Assembly: GCA_025769875.1 (NCBI GenBank)
Contig: JAGFNK010000636.1
Span: forward strand, 1 to 28,687
Origin: Russula earlei
Lineage: Eukaryota; Basidiomycota; Agaricomycetes; Russulales; Russulaceae
DNA: 28,687 nucleotides
Reading direction: 5' to 3'
Shown here: piece by piece, positions 1 to 10,444 of the stretch
How positions within the stretch are numbered: position 1 is the first letter of the stretch
Layout: every line of letters starts with the position of its first letter
Position numbers and translations under genes: made by a program
Notes under the pieces: model-generated
What the model was told of the DNA's origin: nothing
Databases searched by the model: none
The model's input: the letters and a program-made list of their open reading frames with translations, nothing else

Positions 1-531
1 AGCCAGGCCAAAATAGGCCAGGCCAAAGTGATGGCTCTGTGACAGCTTTAGCCCAGCCTGTGATTTGAAAAGCCAAAGCCAGGCCATCAAGCCCCAGCTT
101 TGATCATTTGGGGTAATCATCAAACTTTAATTTATCAACTTTGCATGGACATGGACACACCATGTTCCCTGATGTTTTTCATCATCATATCTGTGCTTCC
201 CTCTCAACCTTCATTTTTGCTTGAGTCAAGTACATGTACAATGTAAGCCTTGGTGGCCTATATGTCAATGTGCAATGCTCAGTCACATTGGTTGCTTGTA
301 ATCCCTTACCTCAGTCTTAGATTGCTTCAACCCACAGCATACCATGTTGTACACTGGACTTCACTCATTCCACATGTATAATCCATGCTCTTACTATGCC
401 TCATCATGCTCTCCAGAAATAATGACTTCCGTAATATATATTTGATATTTAAATACAAAAGTGCTATTCTAAAGTCCTTCTACTGTGAATCTGCAAGTGC
501 AAGCAATGCAGCAACAATGTTGGGGGTGAGA
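1..531. repeat. Intergenic DNA with GGCCAAGC-type simple repeat
   Basis: The first ~110 bases are made of degenerate GGCCA/AAGCC words (AGCCAGGCCAAA and variants). The same word family returns at about 1575-1705, so it is a local dispersed simple-sequence repeat. The rest, to the solo LTR at 532, is AT-rich and shows no coding signal I recognise. Confidence 0.55.
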
Positions 532-1117
532 TGTAACGGCGTCGCGGCCGTTAGAGCGTTAGCTCAAGATTCAATGGGGCCAAGTCCCTGTGACTTGGTT
601 CAAGGTTTCAGTGGGGGCCGGCTCAAGGAGACCGGTTCAAGGGTTTAGCGTCTTCAAGGCTGAGTCAGATAATGACTTCAGTCCGCAGACAGAGTCGATC
701 TTCTGGTTTCACAGAAGAGGAGGACGATGAGAGAGAGGCAGAGAGGAAGAGGAACACAAGGGTTCCCTGAGGTGTGCTTAGGTCAAGCAGAGTAAAGGCC
801 AGCACAAGCAAGTTGTGATTGAGAGAGTATACAGGATAAGGGATGCGACAGAAAATGGGACAAAGCTAAGCTTGGGGCATTCCCCAGCTTCTACAGCGCG
901 CTTAAATACTGTATGTGGTGAGGCTGTACAGTACCATAAGCAGAACAATAGATAAAGGGTAGACCAATAGCAAAAGTACTCGACAATAGGTGAAACACAA
1001 TAAGTGAAACACATAGGGGGTCACCATCAAGGGATGAAACAGTAACCACGGAGACAAGGATAACAAAAGAAGAACAATAATGGACGAACCGAAAAAGGGG
1101 TAGTTTACAACATGAGA
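527..1117 (+). mobile_element. Solo LTR with 5-bp target-site duplication
   Basis: A 581-bp unit (532-1112) starts TGTAACGG and ends TTACAACA, so it has the TG...CA ends of an LTR. The five bases TGAGA lie directly on both sides (527-531 and 1113-1117), as expected for a retrotransposon target duplication. No gag or pol sequence lies between, so this reads as a solo LTR left by LTR-LTR recombination. A clearly related copy lies at 12443-13036. The parent family (Gypsy or Copia) cannot be told from the LTR alone. An A-box-like TTAGCTCAAG lies near the 5' end, so a tRNA-derived origin for part of it is possible but less likely. Confidence 0.7.
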
Positions 1118-1545
1118 TGTTATGGGCAGTGAGCCCTTGAATAGGGTGGCAATGACGATGGTGCATAGATGTGTGGCAGATGCGAGGATGATGTTTGAGG
1201 GACAGTCTTGGGAGGTGGTGAGATGCAGCTGGAACGGTGATGGTGTTGTGCTGTAGGTCAAAGTGTGGGGAGGAGCCATGCTCCAACTTGAAGACCAAAG
1301 GGATGAAGGCATTGAGCGCCAAGGCAAGTGACATTGATGGTGATTAAATTGAGCCATTGTCGTAGTCTGCTGACATGGAGTGGCAACATGGTGGGGATGA
1401 TGTTGAGAGTGGGAATGTGAGGAAAGGAGAGTGAGGTGAAAGGAATGATGATAGTTGGAAGGAGGGATGTGAGTGGGATGAAAGACAAAGGGAAAGTGAA
1501 TGCATGGCGCACAAGGGGCCTGGTACAAGTCATGTGGCCAGCAGG
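1118..1545 (-). repeat. Dispersed repeat, inverted partner of 2596-2910
   Basis: Read on the minus strand, this stretch shares block-wise similarity with the plus strand at 2596-2910: GTGAGCCTGCTGGCCA and ACATGACTTGTAC at one end, and AAGGGCT..CTGCCCATA at the other. The copies are diverged and of different length. Minus-strand open frames here are rich in Ser, His and Pro and match no family I know; I treat them as non-coding. Confidence 0.5.
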
Positions 1546-1830
1546 CTCACATACAGAAAATATTACATACAAAAGCCATGGCTAGGCCAGGCCAAGCTGG
1601 AGCCAAGGGGGGGGGGGGTTGACAGCTTTGGCCCATCCTGGGGTTTTAGAAAGCCAAAGCCGCCTTGGGCCAAGCCAAAGCTGGGGCTTTCAGGCCAAGC
1701 TGGGCCAGAAAAACCCTAGTTGTGCTAATGCTCAGTGATATTGGGGTGTAGAGTATATGAATACTCATCTACAAGCATCAGGTGTCATGAATGCTCTCAA
1801 CGAGTCCATTCCATTAAGGGGACTTCAAAG
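1546..1830. repeat. Second GGCCAAGC-rich simple repeat with poly-G run
   Basis: Bases 1575-1705 repeat the GGCCAAGC/AAGCCAAAGC word family of the window start and contain a G homopolymer of about 12 bases. No gene is supported. Confidence 0.5.
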
Positions 1831-1975
1831 GGACTTAATGAGGAACACATACAACTATTGACAAGCAAGACAACAGTGCCAAGATTGACTTCAGTTATAT
1901 CTCACATAATAGTCCATTACACAGGATTGAACCCAAGACCCTTGTTACAGAAGCCAGCTACAGTCTTCTGTTGAA
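1831..1975 (-). repeat. tRNA-derived SINE-like unit 1
   Basis: On the minus strand there is a perfect Pol III B-box-like GGGTTCAATCC preceded by CTT, then a tail that matches unit 2 (AATGGRCTAT ... CTTGGCAC..TTGTCTTG). The A-box half (TAGCTGG) is damaged. Similarity to the better preserved unit 2 supports a short interspersed element rather than a chance match. Confidence 0.5.
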
Positions 1976-1985
1976 AGGGATCAAA

Positions 1986-2122
1986 CAACAAGCATTGTAC
2001 ACTTACAAGACAATGGTGCCAAGTTCAGCTCAAGTCACCTTGAAAGATAGCCCATTGCCAGGATTGAACCCAGGACCTCTAACTGACCAGACCAAATGCT
2101 CATGGCCAGTAAGCCATCCAGT
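1986..2122 (-). repeat. tRNA-derived SINE-like unit 2
   Basis: The minus strand reads GACTGGATGGCTTACTGGCC..GAGC, a tRNA-like D arm (GCTT pairs with GAGC, with GG in the loop), then B-box GGGTTCAATCC about 40 nt on. The T stem and anticodon stem do not pair well, so this is not a working tRNA gene. The downstream tail matches unit 1. The two units lie head to tail, about 155 bp apart. Confidence 0.55.
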
Positions 2123-2595
2123 CTTTACTATAGTAAAGTGGTTCAACCCTTATAACCACTCAATACATGAAATGAAAACCCAACCTGGAGACTCCTAAAT
2201 GGACATCTACATGCCTGGTTTCCCAGGGGAGAGTCAATGAGGTTTACTAACAGTATTAGTAGCCTGAAGTACAGCAAATGACCCATGAAGTTCACACGAC
2301 AATCACATGGACTCCAAGAACTATTACTCATCACCCAAGCCCTCCTGATTGGGCCGAGAGGGCAACATGTGACATGTGCTAATGTCAGGACAGCGGTCTG
2401 ACACACAACTTGAGTGTGAGTTGGGATTTGAACATTAAAACCTGTTGAAAAAATTGTTGTGTGCTTTGAGGACTGTGCAGCTACAACCATGACTGCACTG
2501 AACAGCTTTATCCCAATAGATGTCCATCAAGCCCTCCTCCCAGATCCCAGTCATGAGGCATCAAAAACACTTCATGAGCTTGTTACAGTTGTAAG
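2123..2595. other. Intergenic, nothing recognised
   Basis: AT-rich sequence between the SINE-like units and the dispersed repeat at 2596. The open frames are short and match no family I recognise. Confidence 0.4.
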
Positions 2596-2910
2596 GTGTG
2601 TGAGCCTGCTGGCCAGGAAACTCACATGACTTGTACTGTCTCCCTCCTGTGCCACATGTTGACCCTCCCTTTGCCCTTCATTTCCTCTTTCTTTCCTTCT
2701 CTCTCACACACTCACCTCTCGACGACATCCCTGCCATGGTTCCTCACCCCACGGCTCAAGTCAATCGCCATCGACGTCACTCACCTCAGCTCCAGCCCAC
2801 TCATCCCTCAAGCATCATCCTTGCCCACCACATGTCCACGCATGGACATGAATGACACACATACATTGTCATCAATGCACTACACAAGGGCTTGCTGCCC
2901 ATAGCATCTT
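2596..2910 (+). repeat. Dispersed repeat, inverted partner of 1118-1545
   Basis: The plus strand matches the minus strand of 1118-1545 at both ends and in patches between, with indels. A pyrimidine-rich interior (CTCTTTCTTTCC, CTCACACACTC) accounts for much of the difference. No coding function is supported. Confidence 0.5.
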
Positions 2911-4308
2911 GCCCCCGATGTCATCGCCTCATGCTTGCGGATTCACAGAAGGAAGATCAGGACTCTGGAGTAGCACTTTTGTATTTAAGTAGCTACCATC
3001 CTGTACAGTAGCTTAGGGAATCAAATCAAGAGCTTCTGCATCTGCGTTAACCCTCTCACATGCCAAAGAACACCTCGACTCCCTCAAAATCTCCTGCTTC
3101 TCTTTCAAGAACACACACACACACACTCTCTCTCTCTCTCTCGTGTGCATGTTGCATTCTGGGCACGATCCCTGCTTGCTCTCAGCTCCTCCCTGTCCAT
3201 ACCCGCCCTCAGATCAAGCCCCACAAACTCCCTGTGCCCCGGCCTGGCACGCTATACAGTGGACCCAATGTTTTGGGTGGAGATCACACAGCCATGTTCC
3301 CAAGGTGTGCCCCACCATGCACCTCCTACACTTACTTCCCTCAAACAAATGGAGGACCTTGAAGAGAGTGCTATTGATATTCATGGTGATGACAGCGAAG
3401 TTCCCATGACAGACATCGTTTCCACGCATACACAACTTGAATGCTCCAACTCTATAGATTGCGATGATGATGATGAGCTGTACATACCAGGGAGAAGAAG
3501 GTGGCCTTGTTTTAACTGCAGATGCAGAGTGTGCTTCAGTGGAGTCTGTTCAAGGTGAGGTAGTTTTGGGTCATGAATGATGGGAGTGACACAGACAACA
3601 AGTAGATAGAATTTAGGCACTTTTTATAATAAATAAATGAATATTCCCATTTGGGAAATTTTTTAGCGATCTTTGTCACAGTCTTCATAACTGGTTGTGA
3701 CCTGTGACCTGAGCTGTGTCTCTTCTCTTCAGAGGGGGCTTGTGACATGTGACTGAAGAGTTGGTCATATTAGTACAGTATATGCATTCATATTGAAAAA
3801 AAAGTATCGTGCCACAGGGGAGTATTCCTGTGAACTTCCAGAATGCCTCCCCTTGGCCCAGCTACTGGTTGAAGATCGGAACATACGGATTTTCGCATGC
3901 TCTCGCAGCAGACCTAAACGATATAATAGTACACGTGGCCGACTTGTCGGATATTGATGACAAATCAGATTGGCTGTTCAAAACTGTTCAACAACACATC
4001 TCGCCACCATCTCGCCACCATCATCGACTGACTCGAATAACAGCCACACTGTGTTTGCTTTTTGCTAGGCTGTCGACTCCGCGTCTTCAGGGCTCCATAC
4101 GATTGCCTCAGCATTGTGCTATCGCTTTCACAGACACTGCGCGCCTATCAAGTAATATCGGCGCAACTCTTCGTCTAACTTTTTTTGGACAAACGTGAGA
4201 AAAAATCATGATGTTACTGTACTACAGCGCCCCCGAGTGCCCTGTGCGCCATCACTCACAATCCTTCCTCTCACCCTCAACGCGAATGCATTCCTCGGTC
4301 CGAAAATT
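2911..4308. other. Intergenic region and presumed upstream of the NLR gene
   Basis: It contains an (AC)n(TC)n microsatellite at about 3109-3141, AT-rich filler, and an open frame at 3145-3558 rich in Asp near its end that I do not recognise and would not call a gene. The word GCATTGTGCTATCGCTTTCA at 4111-4130 is repeated almost exactly just upstream of the truncated NLR copy at 10863. It is therefore part of the upstream sequence of this NLR family. Confidence 0.4.
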
Positions 4309-7300
4309 ATGTCTAACACCCATCCCGCTCCCGGCCCCGCCCTCTAACTTTCGACTCGTTTTCAACAATACTTTGAAAGAGTACGAAAAAACGCACCAAG
4401 AACGATCTTCTTGCACATCCACTCGCAGTTCAGCTTCAGGCTTGCGACTCTCCTAGTTCAATCCTCGCCATCCTTCGCCAACAGGTCCAGACGCTTCATC
4501 AGTCCTGGGGAGGCGATAATATGTTCACAAAATGGCTGGACCCAACAGTGAATGTCTTGTTCGCCTTCTCCGCAACTCTCGGAGAAGGTGTTGGCCTGGT
4601 ATATTCAAGAATCGAACATGTCTGAGATTTTCACACTTATATCTATCGAACAGGTATTTTCACCTGCAAAAGTTATCTTTGCCGGAATCGGTGTCTTACT
4701 TTTGGTGCGTAATCGTCTAGAAATCGTTGTGTGATCTATCTTGGTGACACATGCACCCTCAGGCAGCGAAGGATGTTCAAGCAAGCCGAGACAGTCTCAT
4801 CGAATCTTCCAGCATATGGAACATTTTTTTCAACGTCTCGAAATCTACACCGAGGTGTCACCGACACTCGAAATGCTAGGGATCATCGAAAAGATACTGA
4901 TCGAGGTGCTGTGCATTCTTGCGATCGCGACAAAGGAGATTAAGCGAAGCAAAGCAAGTGAGTAATTCCTATATAAATATGTCACATTTGGCTGAACAAT
5001 TCCAGAACTTTTTCTGAAGAAACTGATTGGAAGGACAGATCTGGAAGATGCGATTCGGAGGCTAGACAAGTTGACACACGAGGAGGCCAGAATGGCCACT
5101 GCGGAAGCTCTGAAAGTTGCGCATACTATCGACAACAGAGTGAGGGGTGTCGATGCCAGAGTGGCTGATGTTGGTGATAGGGTGGCCAGCGTCAAGAACA
5201 AGCTAGCTGGCGTCGACAACAGATTGGCCGTCGTCGATGACAGGGTTGCCAGTGTCGACGAAAGAGTGATTGGCGTTCACGATAGGGTTGGCAGCGTCAA
5301 TGATAGGGTGGCTGACGTCAACAAGAGATTGGCTGTCGTCGATGACAGGGTGGCCAATGTTGACGAAAGAGTGACCGACGTCGACGATAAGTTGGCCGGT
5401 TGTCCATGATAGCGTGGCTGGCGTTGATGAGAGATTGGCTGGTGTTCATGAACAGGTGGCCGGGGTTGATGATAGGGTTGCCAGCGTCAACGATAAAGTC
5501 GTTGGCGTCGACGAGAAGGTGGCTGGCGTTGATGAAAGAGTGGCCGGCGTCGATGATAGGGTTTGCTGCGTCCATGATATTGTGTCCGGCATTGACAAAA
5601 GAGTGAGGGCTGTCGATGACAAAGTCGCCGTCATTCTTAATGGTGCGCAACTTCTTTCGGTCATACATGATAAAGATTAATCTCGGGCATAATAGATGGA
5701 AAAGATGCAGCAATAGTAATGCAAAAGGCAACAAACGACGTAGATCAATTGAAACGTTGGTGATTCCCAACCTATTCCATACATCTTCACGTGCCGACTA
5801 TGTTCACAGGGGGCCAACTACAAAAGGACCTTCGCAAATGGCTCTCCCCTCCAGATCCATCTACGAACCATAACATTGCCAGTGGTGTCCGACACAAGCG
5901 GACAGCAGAGTGGTTCTTCCAGGGAGATATGTTTAGAAGATGGAAGTCTGCTCCTTCACTGTTGTGGCTCCACGGAAAGCGTACTTTTCTTCTGCTCTTT
6001 CTGCTTGACACTCACTGATTACCACTTTTTTTGTAGCCGGATCCGGAAAAAGTGTACTATGGTCTGTCATTTACTAATCTTTGTTCACTACATCGCTTAT
6101 GCCTAGGTCAGCTCTACAATTGTCTCGGACATCATTTCCCTCCGTGACAATGGATTGGCTTCTTTGGCCTACTTCTATTTCGACTTCAGGGACACAAGCA
6201 AGCAGAAACTTCGTGACTTGCTTACCTCCCTCGTCACCCAGCTCTCAGCGCGGTCTAATCCTTGTTGCGAAATCCTCTCCCAACTCTATATTGACCATGA
6301 AAATGGGGGGCAGAAGCCTAGTGAAGACAAACTGATCGATTGTCTGAAGCAGATGCTCACGCTGCCAGATGGATATCCCGTTTACATCATCATCGATGCT
6401 CTCGATGAATCTCCCGATTCATGTGGAATGCCATCCCCGCGGGAGCACGTTCTCGATTTTGTGATAGATCTCGTCAAGCTACCGTCATCAAATCTTCATC
6501 TATGTATCACAAGTCGCCCAGAGATCGATATCCGAAATGCTCTCGAGCCTCTAGCGACACTCTGTGTGTCTCTTCATGATCAACCTGGACAAAAGAAAGA
6601 TATCACTGACTACGTGACATCCGTCGTCAAATTGGATCCAAAGATGCGGAGGTGGCGAGATGCAGATAAGGAGTTGGTAATTGAGACGCTTGCTGAGAGA
6701 GCCGATGGAATGTAAGAACACTGGTATCTCACTGTGGCTAAAACTCATCGCACTGTGCAGGTTCCGATGGGTATACTGCCAACTAGAAGCGCTAAGATAC
6801 GGTTTTCCACAAAGCGTGCGGCATATGCTGGACGAATTGCCCGAAACCATGGATGCGACGTATGAGCGTGTATTGAAGGGCATGAATAGGGCGACCCGAG
6901 ACCACGCCCATCGGCTTCTACAATGTCTCACTGTAGCAGTTCGGCCTCTTCGCGTGGCCGAACTCGCAGAAGTCCTCGCCCTCGACTTTGGAACGGAGGC
7001 TGGTGGAGGGACGTCGAAGCTGAACACGGATTGGCGATGGGAAGATCAACAAGAAGCCGTTCTTTCCACATGCTCCAGCTTGATCGCTGTCGTAGATGAT
7101 GAAGATGGCTCTCAAGTCGTCCAATTCTCCCACTTCTCCGTCAAGGAGTTCCTCACCTCTCCACGGCTCGCATGTTCAAGCCCAGAACTCTCACGTTTTC
7201 ACATCCCCCTTGAGCCTGCGCACACGATCCTTGCAAAGGCTTGCCTTGGCGTTCTGCTACGATTGGATGCAAGCGTTGACAAGCACAATGTCGATAACGT

Positions 7301-8186
7301 ATCCCCTCTGGCTCGGTATGCGGCCAAGCATTGGGTTGACCATGCAAAAATCGAGAATGTGTCGTCGCACATTCGGGAAGGCATGGAGGATCTGTTTGAT
7401 CCGAAAAATCAATCCTTTGCAGCATGGCTGCGGGTCTATGACATAGACCTCGAACCTTCGTATGGCTCAGCACTTTTTTGGTTTGCTGTACGGCCCTCCA
7501 AGAGAGTAGCGGCGGCTCCCCTCTATTATGCCGCATTATGTGGCTTTCAAGACCTCGCCGAACACCTCATTGTCAATCGCCAAGATGTGAACGTTATGGG
7601 CGGTTACTTTGTGTCACCGCTCGGGGCAGCATTGAGGTCGGGACACTTCAAGATGGCACAGTTGCTCTACGAGCACGGTGCAAACGTAGACGTCCGAGGC
7701 AGTGTAAGGTGGACGCTGATGATTGCTTCAGTGCACGAGGGACATCTTGAAAATTCTCGATGGCTAATCAGCCACGGTGCAGATCCAAAGCTCTATGGTG
7801 TTTCCGGTAGGACTGCACTGCATTCTGCGGCCAACCAAGGACGATTCGAGATCGCTCGGATACTACTCCAGCATCACGCAGATAAGAACGCCAAGAATAC
7901 CAGCGACCAGACCCCATTGCATTTAGCATCGGCCGATGGGCACACCCAATTTGCTCGAGTATTGCTCGAATATGGGGCCGATGTGAATGCCAAGGATAAG
8001 GTCGGCTCCACGCCATTGCATTGGGCATCAGAAACCGGGATGTCCGAGGTTGCACGCCTGCTGGTCGAGCATGGTGCGAGTGTAGATGTGAAGGATGGCC
8101 AAGGAAGGACCGCTCTTCAAGTTGCACGGGACTGGGGGCATCTGGAATTTGCAGAATGGTTGTCAGAACATGTCGCTGCCAAGTAA
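4309..8186 (+). CDS. Goodbye-coiled coil-NACHT-ankyrin NLR (STAND ATPase), 5' third frameshifted
   Basis: Fungal NLR-like receptor; relatives act in self/non-self recognition and programmed cell death (family knowledge). The exons I infer are 4309-4598, 4654-4704, 4763-4957, 5006-5642, 5696-5756, 5810-5980, 6037-6061, 6112-6711 and 6761-8186. Order of parts: a Goodbye-like N-terminal domain (FAFSATLGEGVGL, VFSPAKVIFAGIGVLLL); a long heptad coiled coil; the linker RKWLSPPDPSTNHNI; the P-loop GKPGSGKS on its own 25-nt exon; Walker B YIIIDALDES; the sensor LCITSRPEIDI; and about seven ankyrin repeats (last ones TPLHLASADGH, TPLHWASETGM). The frame breaks near 4340 (+1, only if the ATG at 4309 is the start), 4394 (+1), 4805 (-1) and 5401 (+1). 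From 5402 to the stop all exons join in frame. Either the N-terminus is decaying, a shorter NACHT-ankyrin protein is made from a later start, or the sequence has indel errors. Confidence 0.82.
5128..5632 (+). repeat. 21-bp minisatellite encoding 24 heptads of coiled coil
   Basis: Within the NLR, 24 consecutive 7-residue units follow the pattern VDDRVAS / VDERVAG / VNDRVAD. Val/Ile sits at position 1 and Val/Leu at position 5, which gives the a/d spacing of a coiled coil. At DNA level this is a 21-bp imperfect tandem repeat. Copy-number change would lengthen or shorten the coil in whole heptads. A single extra base near 5401, between units 13 and 14, breaks the frame. Confidence 0.85.
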
Positions 8187-9018
8187 GATCACCAAGTAGC
8201 GTCACAGTCGATATTGGTCACTATGTCTCCTCATATTACCTCTCCTTTGTTATACTTTCGGAATGCAAGACATGGCCGTTCCCCCTCATCTGATAGAGAA
8301 AATTCAAGTGGCAAGACGCTGGTTGAAATGGATTCGTAAGGAGACATTCCCAGAATCCGAGCTCGCGTAATTACTGTCAGACGGCGCGGCAGAGCACATA
8401 TAGCATTTGCTATAAACAAGGTCTGAGGCTTAGCGCTTAGGACTCGGACTTGCCCATTCAGCCTTTTGTAAATATGAGAAAACGTTAGTCACGCGCATAC
8501 GGCATCATGATGAAGTGCGAAATTCGAAGCAGGATTTCTGGTCTTTATATGCGCACAGCAGGAAGGGCCAGCCTTGATACGGTCATTGAATGTACGGACA
8601 TGCACGCTGCAACCACTGGCACGACCCTTGGGGCACCGCTCGATGGATGCGCCAAAGAATTTGCTGTCGTCATGTTCACCAATTCTAAACCTTAGCAGCA
8701 CCAGCAATGAATTCTTTCGCGAAATATTGCGTACGAAACGCCCACTCAGGACCTCCCCCTCAGGACTTCCCATCTCGTCTCCATATCGGAGTTCGTTCAA
8801 CTCTAGTCACCGAATCGATCTGAGTTAGTAGACGGAACGCGTTTTGGTTCCATGGGACCTGTCAAGTCGTGAAATGACGGTGATGGTGATGATACCTCCT
8901 AAAAAGCCCGCAAGTTCAGAGACCTTGCCGGTTGGGATGCCTACGAAAGTTTTATGAGGGTACAGGCCAACCCTATAGAGAGGTGGATATCTTCTCAATT
9001 CGATGCGCGATTGCATGA
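8187..9018. other. Intergenic, downstream of the NLR
   Basis: No gene recognised. Short open frames on both strands lack family motifs. This stretch presumably includes the NLR 3' UTR; no clear polyadenylation signal could be chosen. Confidence 0.4.
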
Positions 9019-9155
9019 CTTCAACATGACGATATCCCCCAAATCGAGCTCAGAAGACCACCCGAGCGAACAGAACGCAAGCCGTAAAGAGGCGGGCTCA
9101 TCGAGAAGGGCTCTCTGCTGGCCACTACGAGTGAACAGACATTGAAGTGTAAAGT
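9019..9155. repeat. Direct repeat copy 1 flanking the Gag segment
   Basis: This ~137-bp unit starts CTTCAACATGACGATATCCC and ends GTGTAAAGT. It recurs in the same orientation at 10445-10590 with few mismatches and a small indel. The two copies bracket the Gag ORF and its leader. Confidence 0.8.
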
Positions 9156-9799
9156 GTTGAGATAGGCTGTAGCCGAAGCGTTGACGCGTCGGCCCAAACT
9201 GCCCGGGCGGTCCACATGGCTCGGGCCACACCAACATCTCAGCTCAGTTGCTGCGGCGCGTACGATAGCAAAATTGATAGTATGATTTGAGACAATCGGT
9301 AGCTAGTACAGAGTGATCCTCATACTTAACTGATGGTACCTACATATACTATAATTAGGGACGCTCTCGGATACTTAAGAGTGTCGCATACCCACCTGAT
9401 ACTTCAGTTTCGTCTTACAGACACTGAAGTGAGTACCCACTATCTCATCGCGTTTATCAGTAACTAATCACGCGTTGTTATCATCAAATATATCACAGAG
9501 TTTCGTCATAATCATCTTTGCAACTACGATCTAAGTTAACACAGTAACACTGCACGATTCTTCAGGTTATGGGCCCTGGCCACATCTAATTCCCCAAGAC
9601 AGAGATCCACACACACTCACACAGTCTATCGACACATTCTCTCCCCTTCTCGAGCCACTGGTCATCAGGTGCAGGTGAAAGAAAGACACCCCACTTTCGG
9701 TGCTTGGAGCCGACCCACGCATCAGGGGTACTGTTCGGATCTTTAATTTACTCCACAAGCCCAAATTGGCAATATCACCCATTTACCTAACCGAATCAC
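9156..9799 (+). other. Leader upstream of the Copia Gag ORF, possibly a degenerate 5' LTR
   Basis: AT-rich, non-coding, with several TACTT/ATACTTA words and a CACTGAAGTGAGTACCCACT stretch around 9421. Its position directly before a Copia Gag start suggests the LTR-leader region of a retrotransposon. No second LTR copy, target duplication or primer-binding site could be fixed. Confidence 0.3.
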
Positions 9800-10441
9800 A
9801 TGGCACCCTCAAGTTTTACGTTCCCGCCCGGATTTACAATCGAGATCTTCGATGGGTCTAATTGGCCCACTTGGTCCTCGCGTATACTCGCAATTTGCCG
9901 AATAAACGGATTTAGGCGTCATATCAGGGATTCCCCGCCGGCTACCTTGGACGCAGTTTGGGACTCAGAGGAGCACGTTCTCCTCGGAGTCTTCAAGCAC
10001 TATGTACAGAAAGACATCTTTCTGGGTGTTTCTGATGATACTAAGTTCAAAACGTGCAAAGACAAATGGGAGGAACTACAGCGCGCATACGGTGGCGTCG
10101 ATTCTAAGTCCGCTTTCAATACCTGGGTCACCTTAACGGGCACGGCCCTGGACGACGCGAGCCCAATGCTACCGCAATTACTGAAACTTAATGCCGCACG
10201 GAACACTCTCCAATCAATCGACTTGAAGATTTCGGATCTTCAATTTAGTTTCATGCTGATTATGGCGTTGCCCGACGCTTATTCGGCTGTCGCCTCGACA
10301 ATTCTCGCAACTGTATCTCCGACCGATCTTTCCCCGCAAACGATCCAGGAACGGATCCTAAACGAGGAAGCTCGGCGGGCCGGCCCCTCCGCGGCCCTCC
10401 TCGTCGAAAAAAAGAAAGAAAAAAAAGACAAGTCCAAATAA
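9800..10441 (+). CDS. Copia-type Gag (UBN2 family) ORF, isolated and truncated
   Basis: An intact 213-residue frame resembles the Gag part of fungal Ty1/Copia polyproteins: an N-terminal FDGSNWPTWSSRI, a middle with W-x-x-L helices (DKWEELQRAYGG), and a C-terminal IQERILNEEARR followed by a Lys-rich tail (KKKEKKDKSK). A complete polyprotein would continue into a CCHC zinc knuckle, protease, integrase and reverse transcriptase. Here a stop follows the Lys tail, and four bases later the second direct repeat begins. The frame has no internal stops, unlike the other retroelement pieces in this window, so it is either a recent truncated insertion or a kept Gag gene. Expression is unknown. Confidence 0.75.
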   Translation: MAPSSFTFPPGFTIEIFDGSNWPTWSSRILAICRINGFRRHIRDSPPATLDAVWDSEEHVLLGVFKHYVQKDIFLGVSDDTKFKTCKDKWEELQRAYGGVDSKSAFNTWVTLTGTALDDASPMLPQLLKLNAARNTLQSIDLKISDLQFSFMLIMALPDAYSAVASTILATVSPTDLSPQTIQERILNEEARRAGPSAALLVEKKKEKKDKSK

Positions 10442-10444
10442 AGT

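Noticed and set aside
902..1572. Minus-strand His/Ser/Pro-rich frames (up to 208 residues) as genes
   Set aside because: They run across the solo LTR border and a dispersed repeat, in several overlapping frames with no domain motif.
1986..2122. A functional tRNA gene
   Set aside because: D arm and B box are present, but the anticodon and T stems do not pair and no acceptor stem closes.
3145..3558. 137-residue plus-strand frame with an acidic and a Cys-rich end
   Set aside because: It begins in a microsatellite neighbourhood, has no recognised motif, no homologue in the window and no splice context.
5318..5770. Minus-strand frame across the NLR minisatellite (IDAGHSFINAS-type repeats)
   Set aside because: Regular repeats in a coding minisatellite give long shadow frames; the plus-strand heptads and flanking NLR motifs explain it.
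9800..10441. The Gag frame as a cellular UBN2 gene
   Set aside because: Sequence order and Lys-rich end fit Copia Gag before its zinc knuckle; domestication is possible but not shown, so it is annotated as retroelement-derived.
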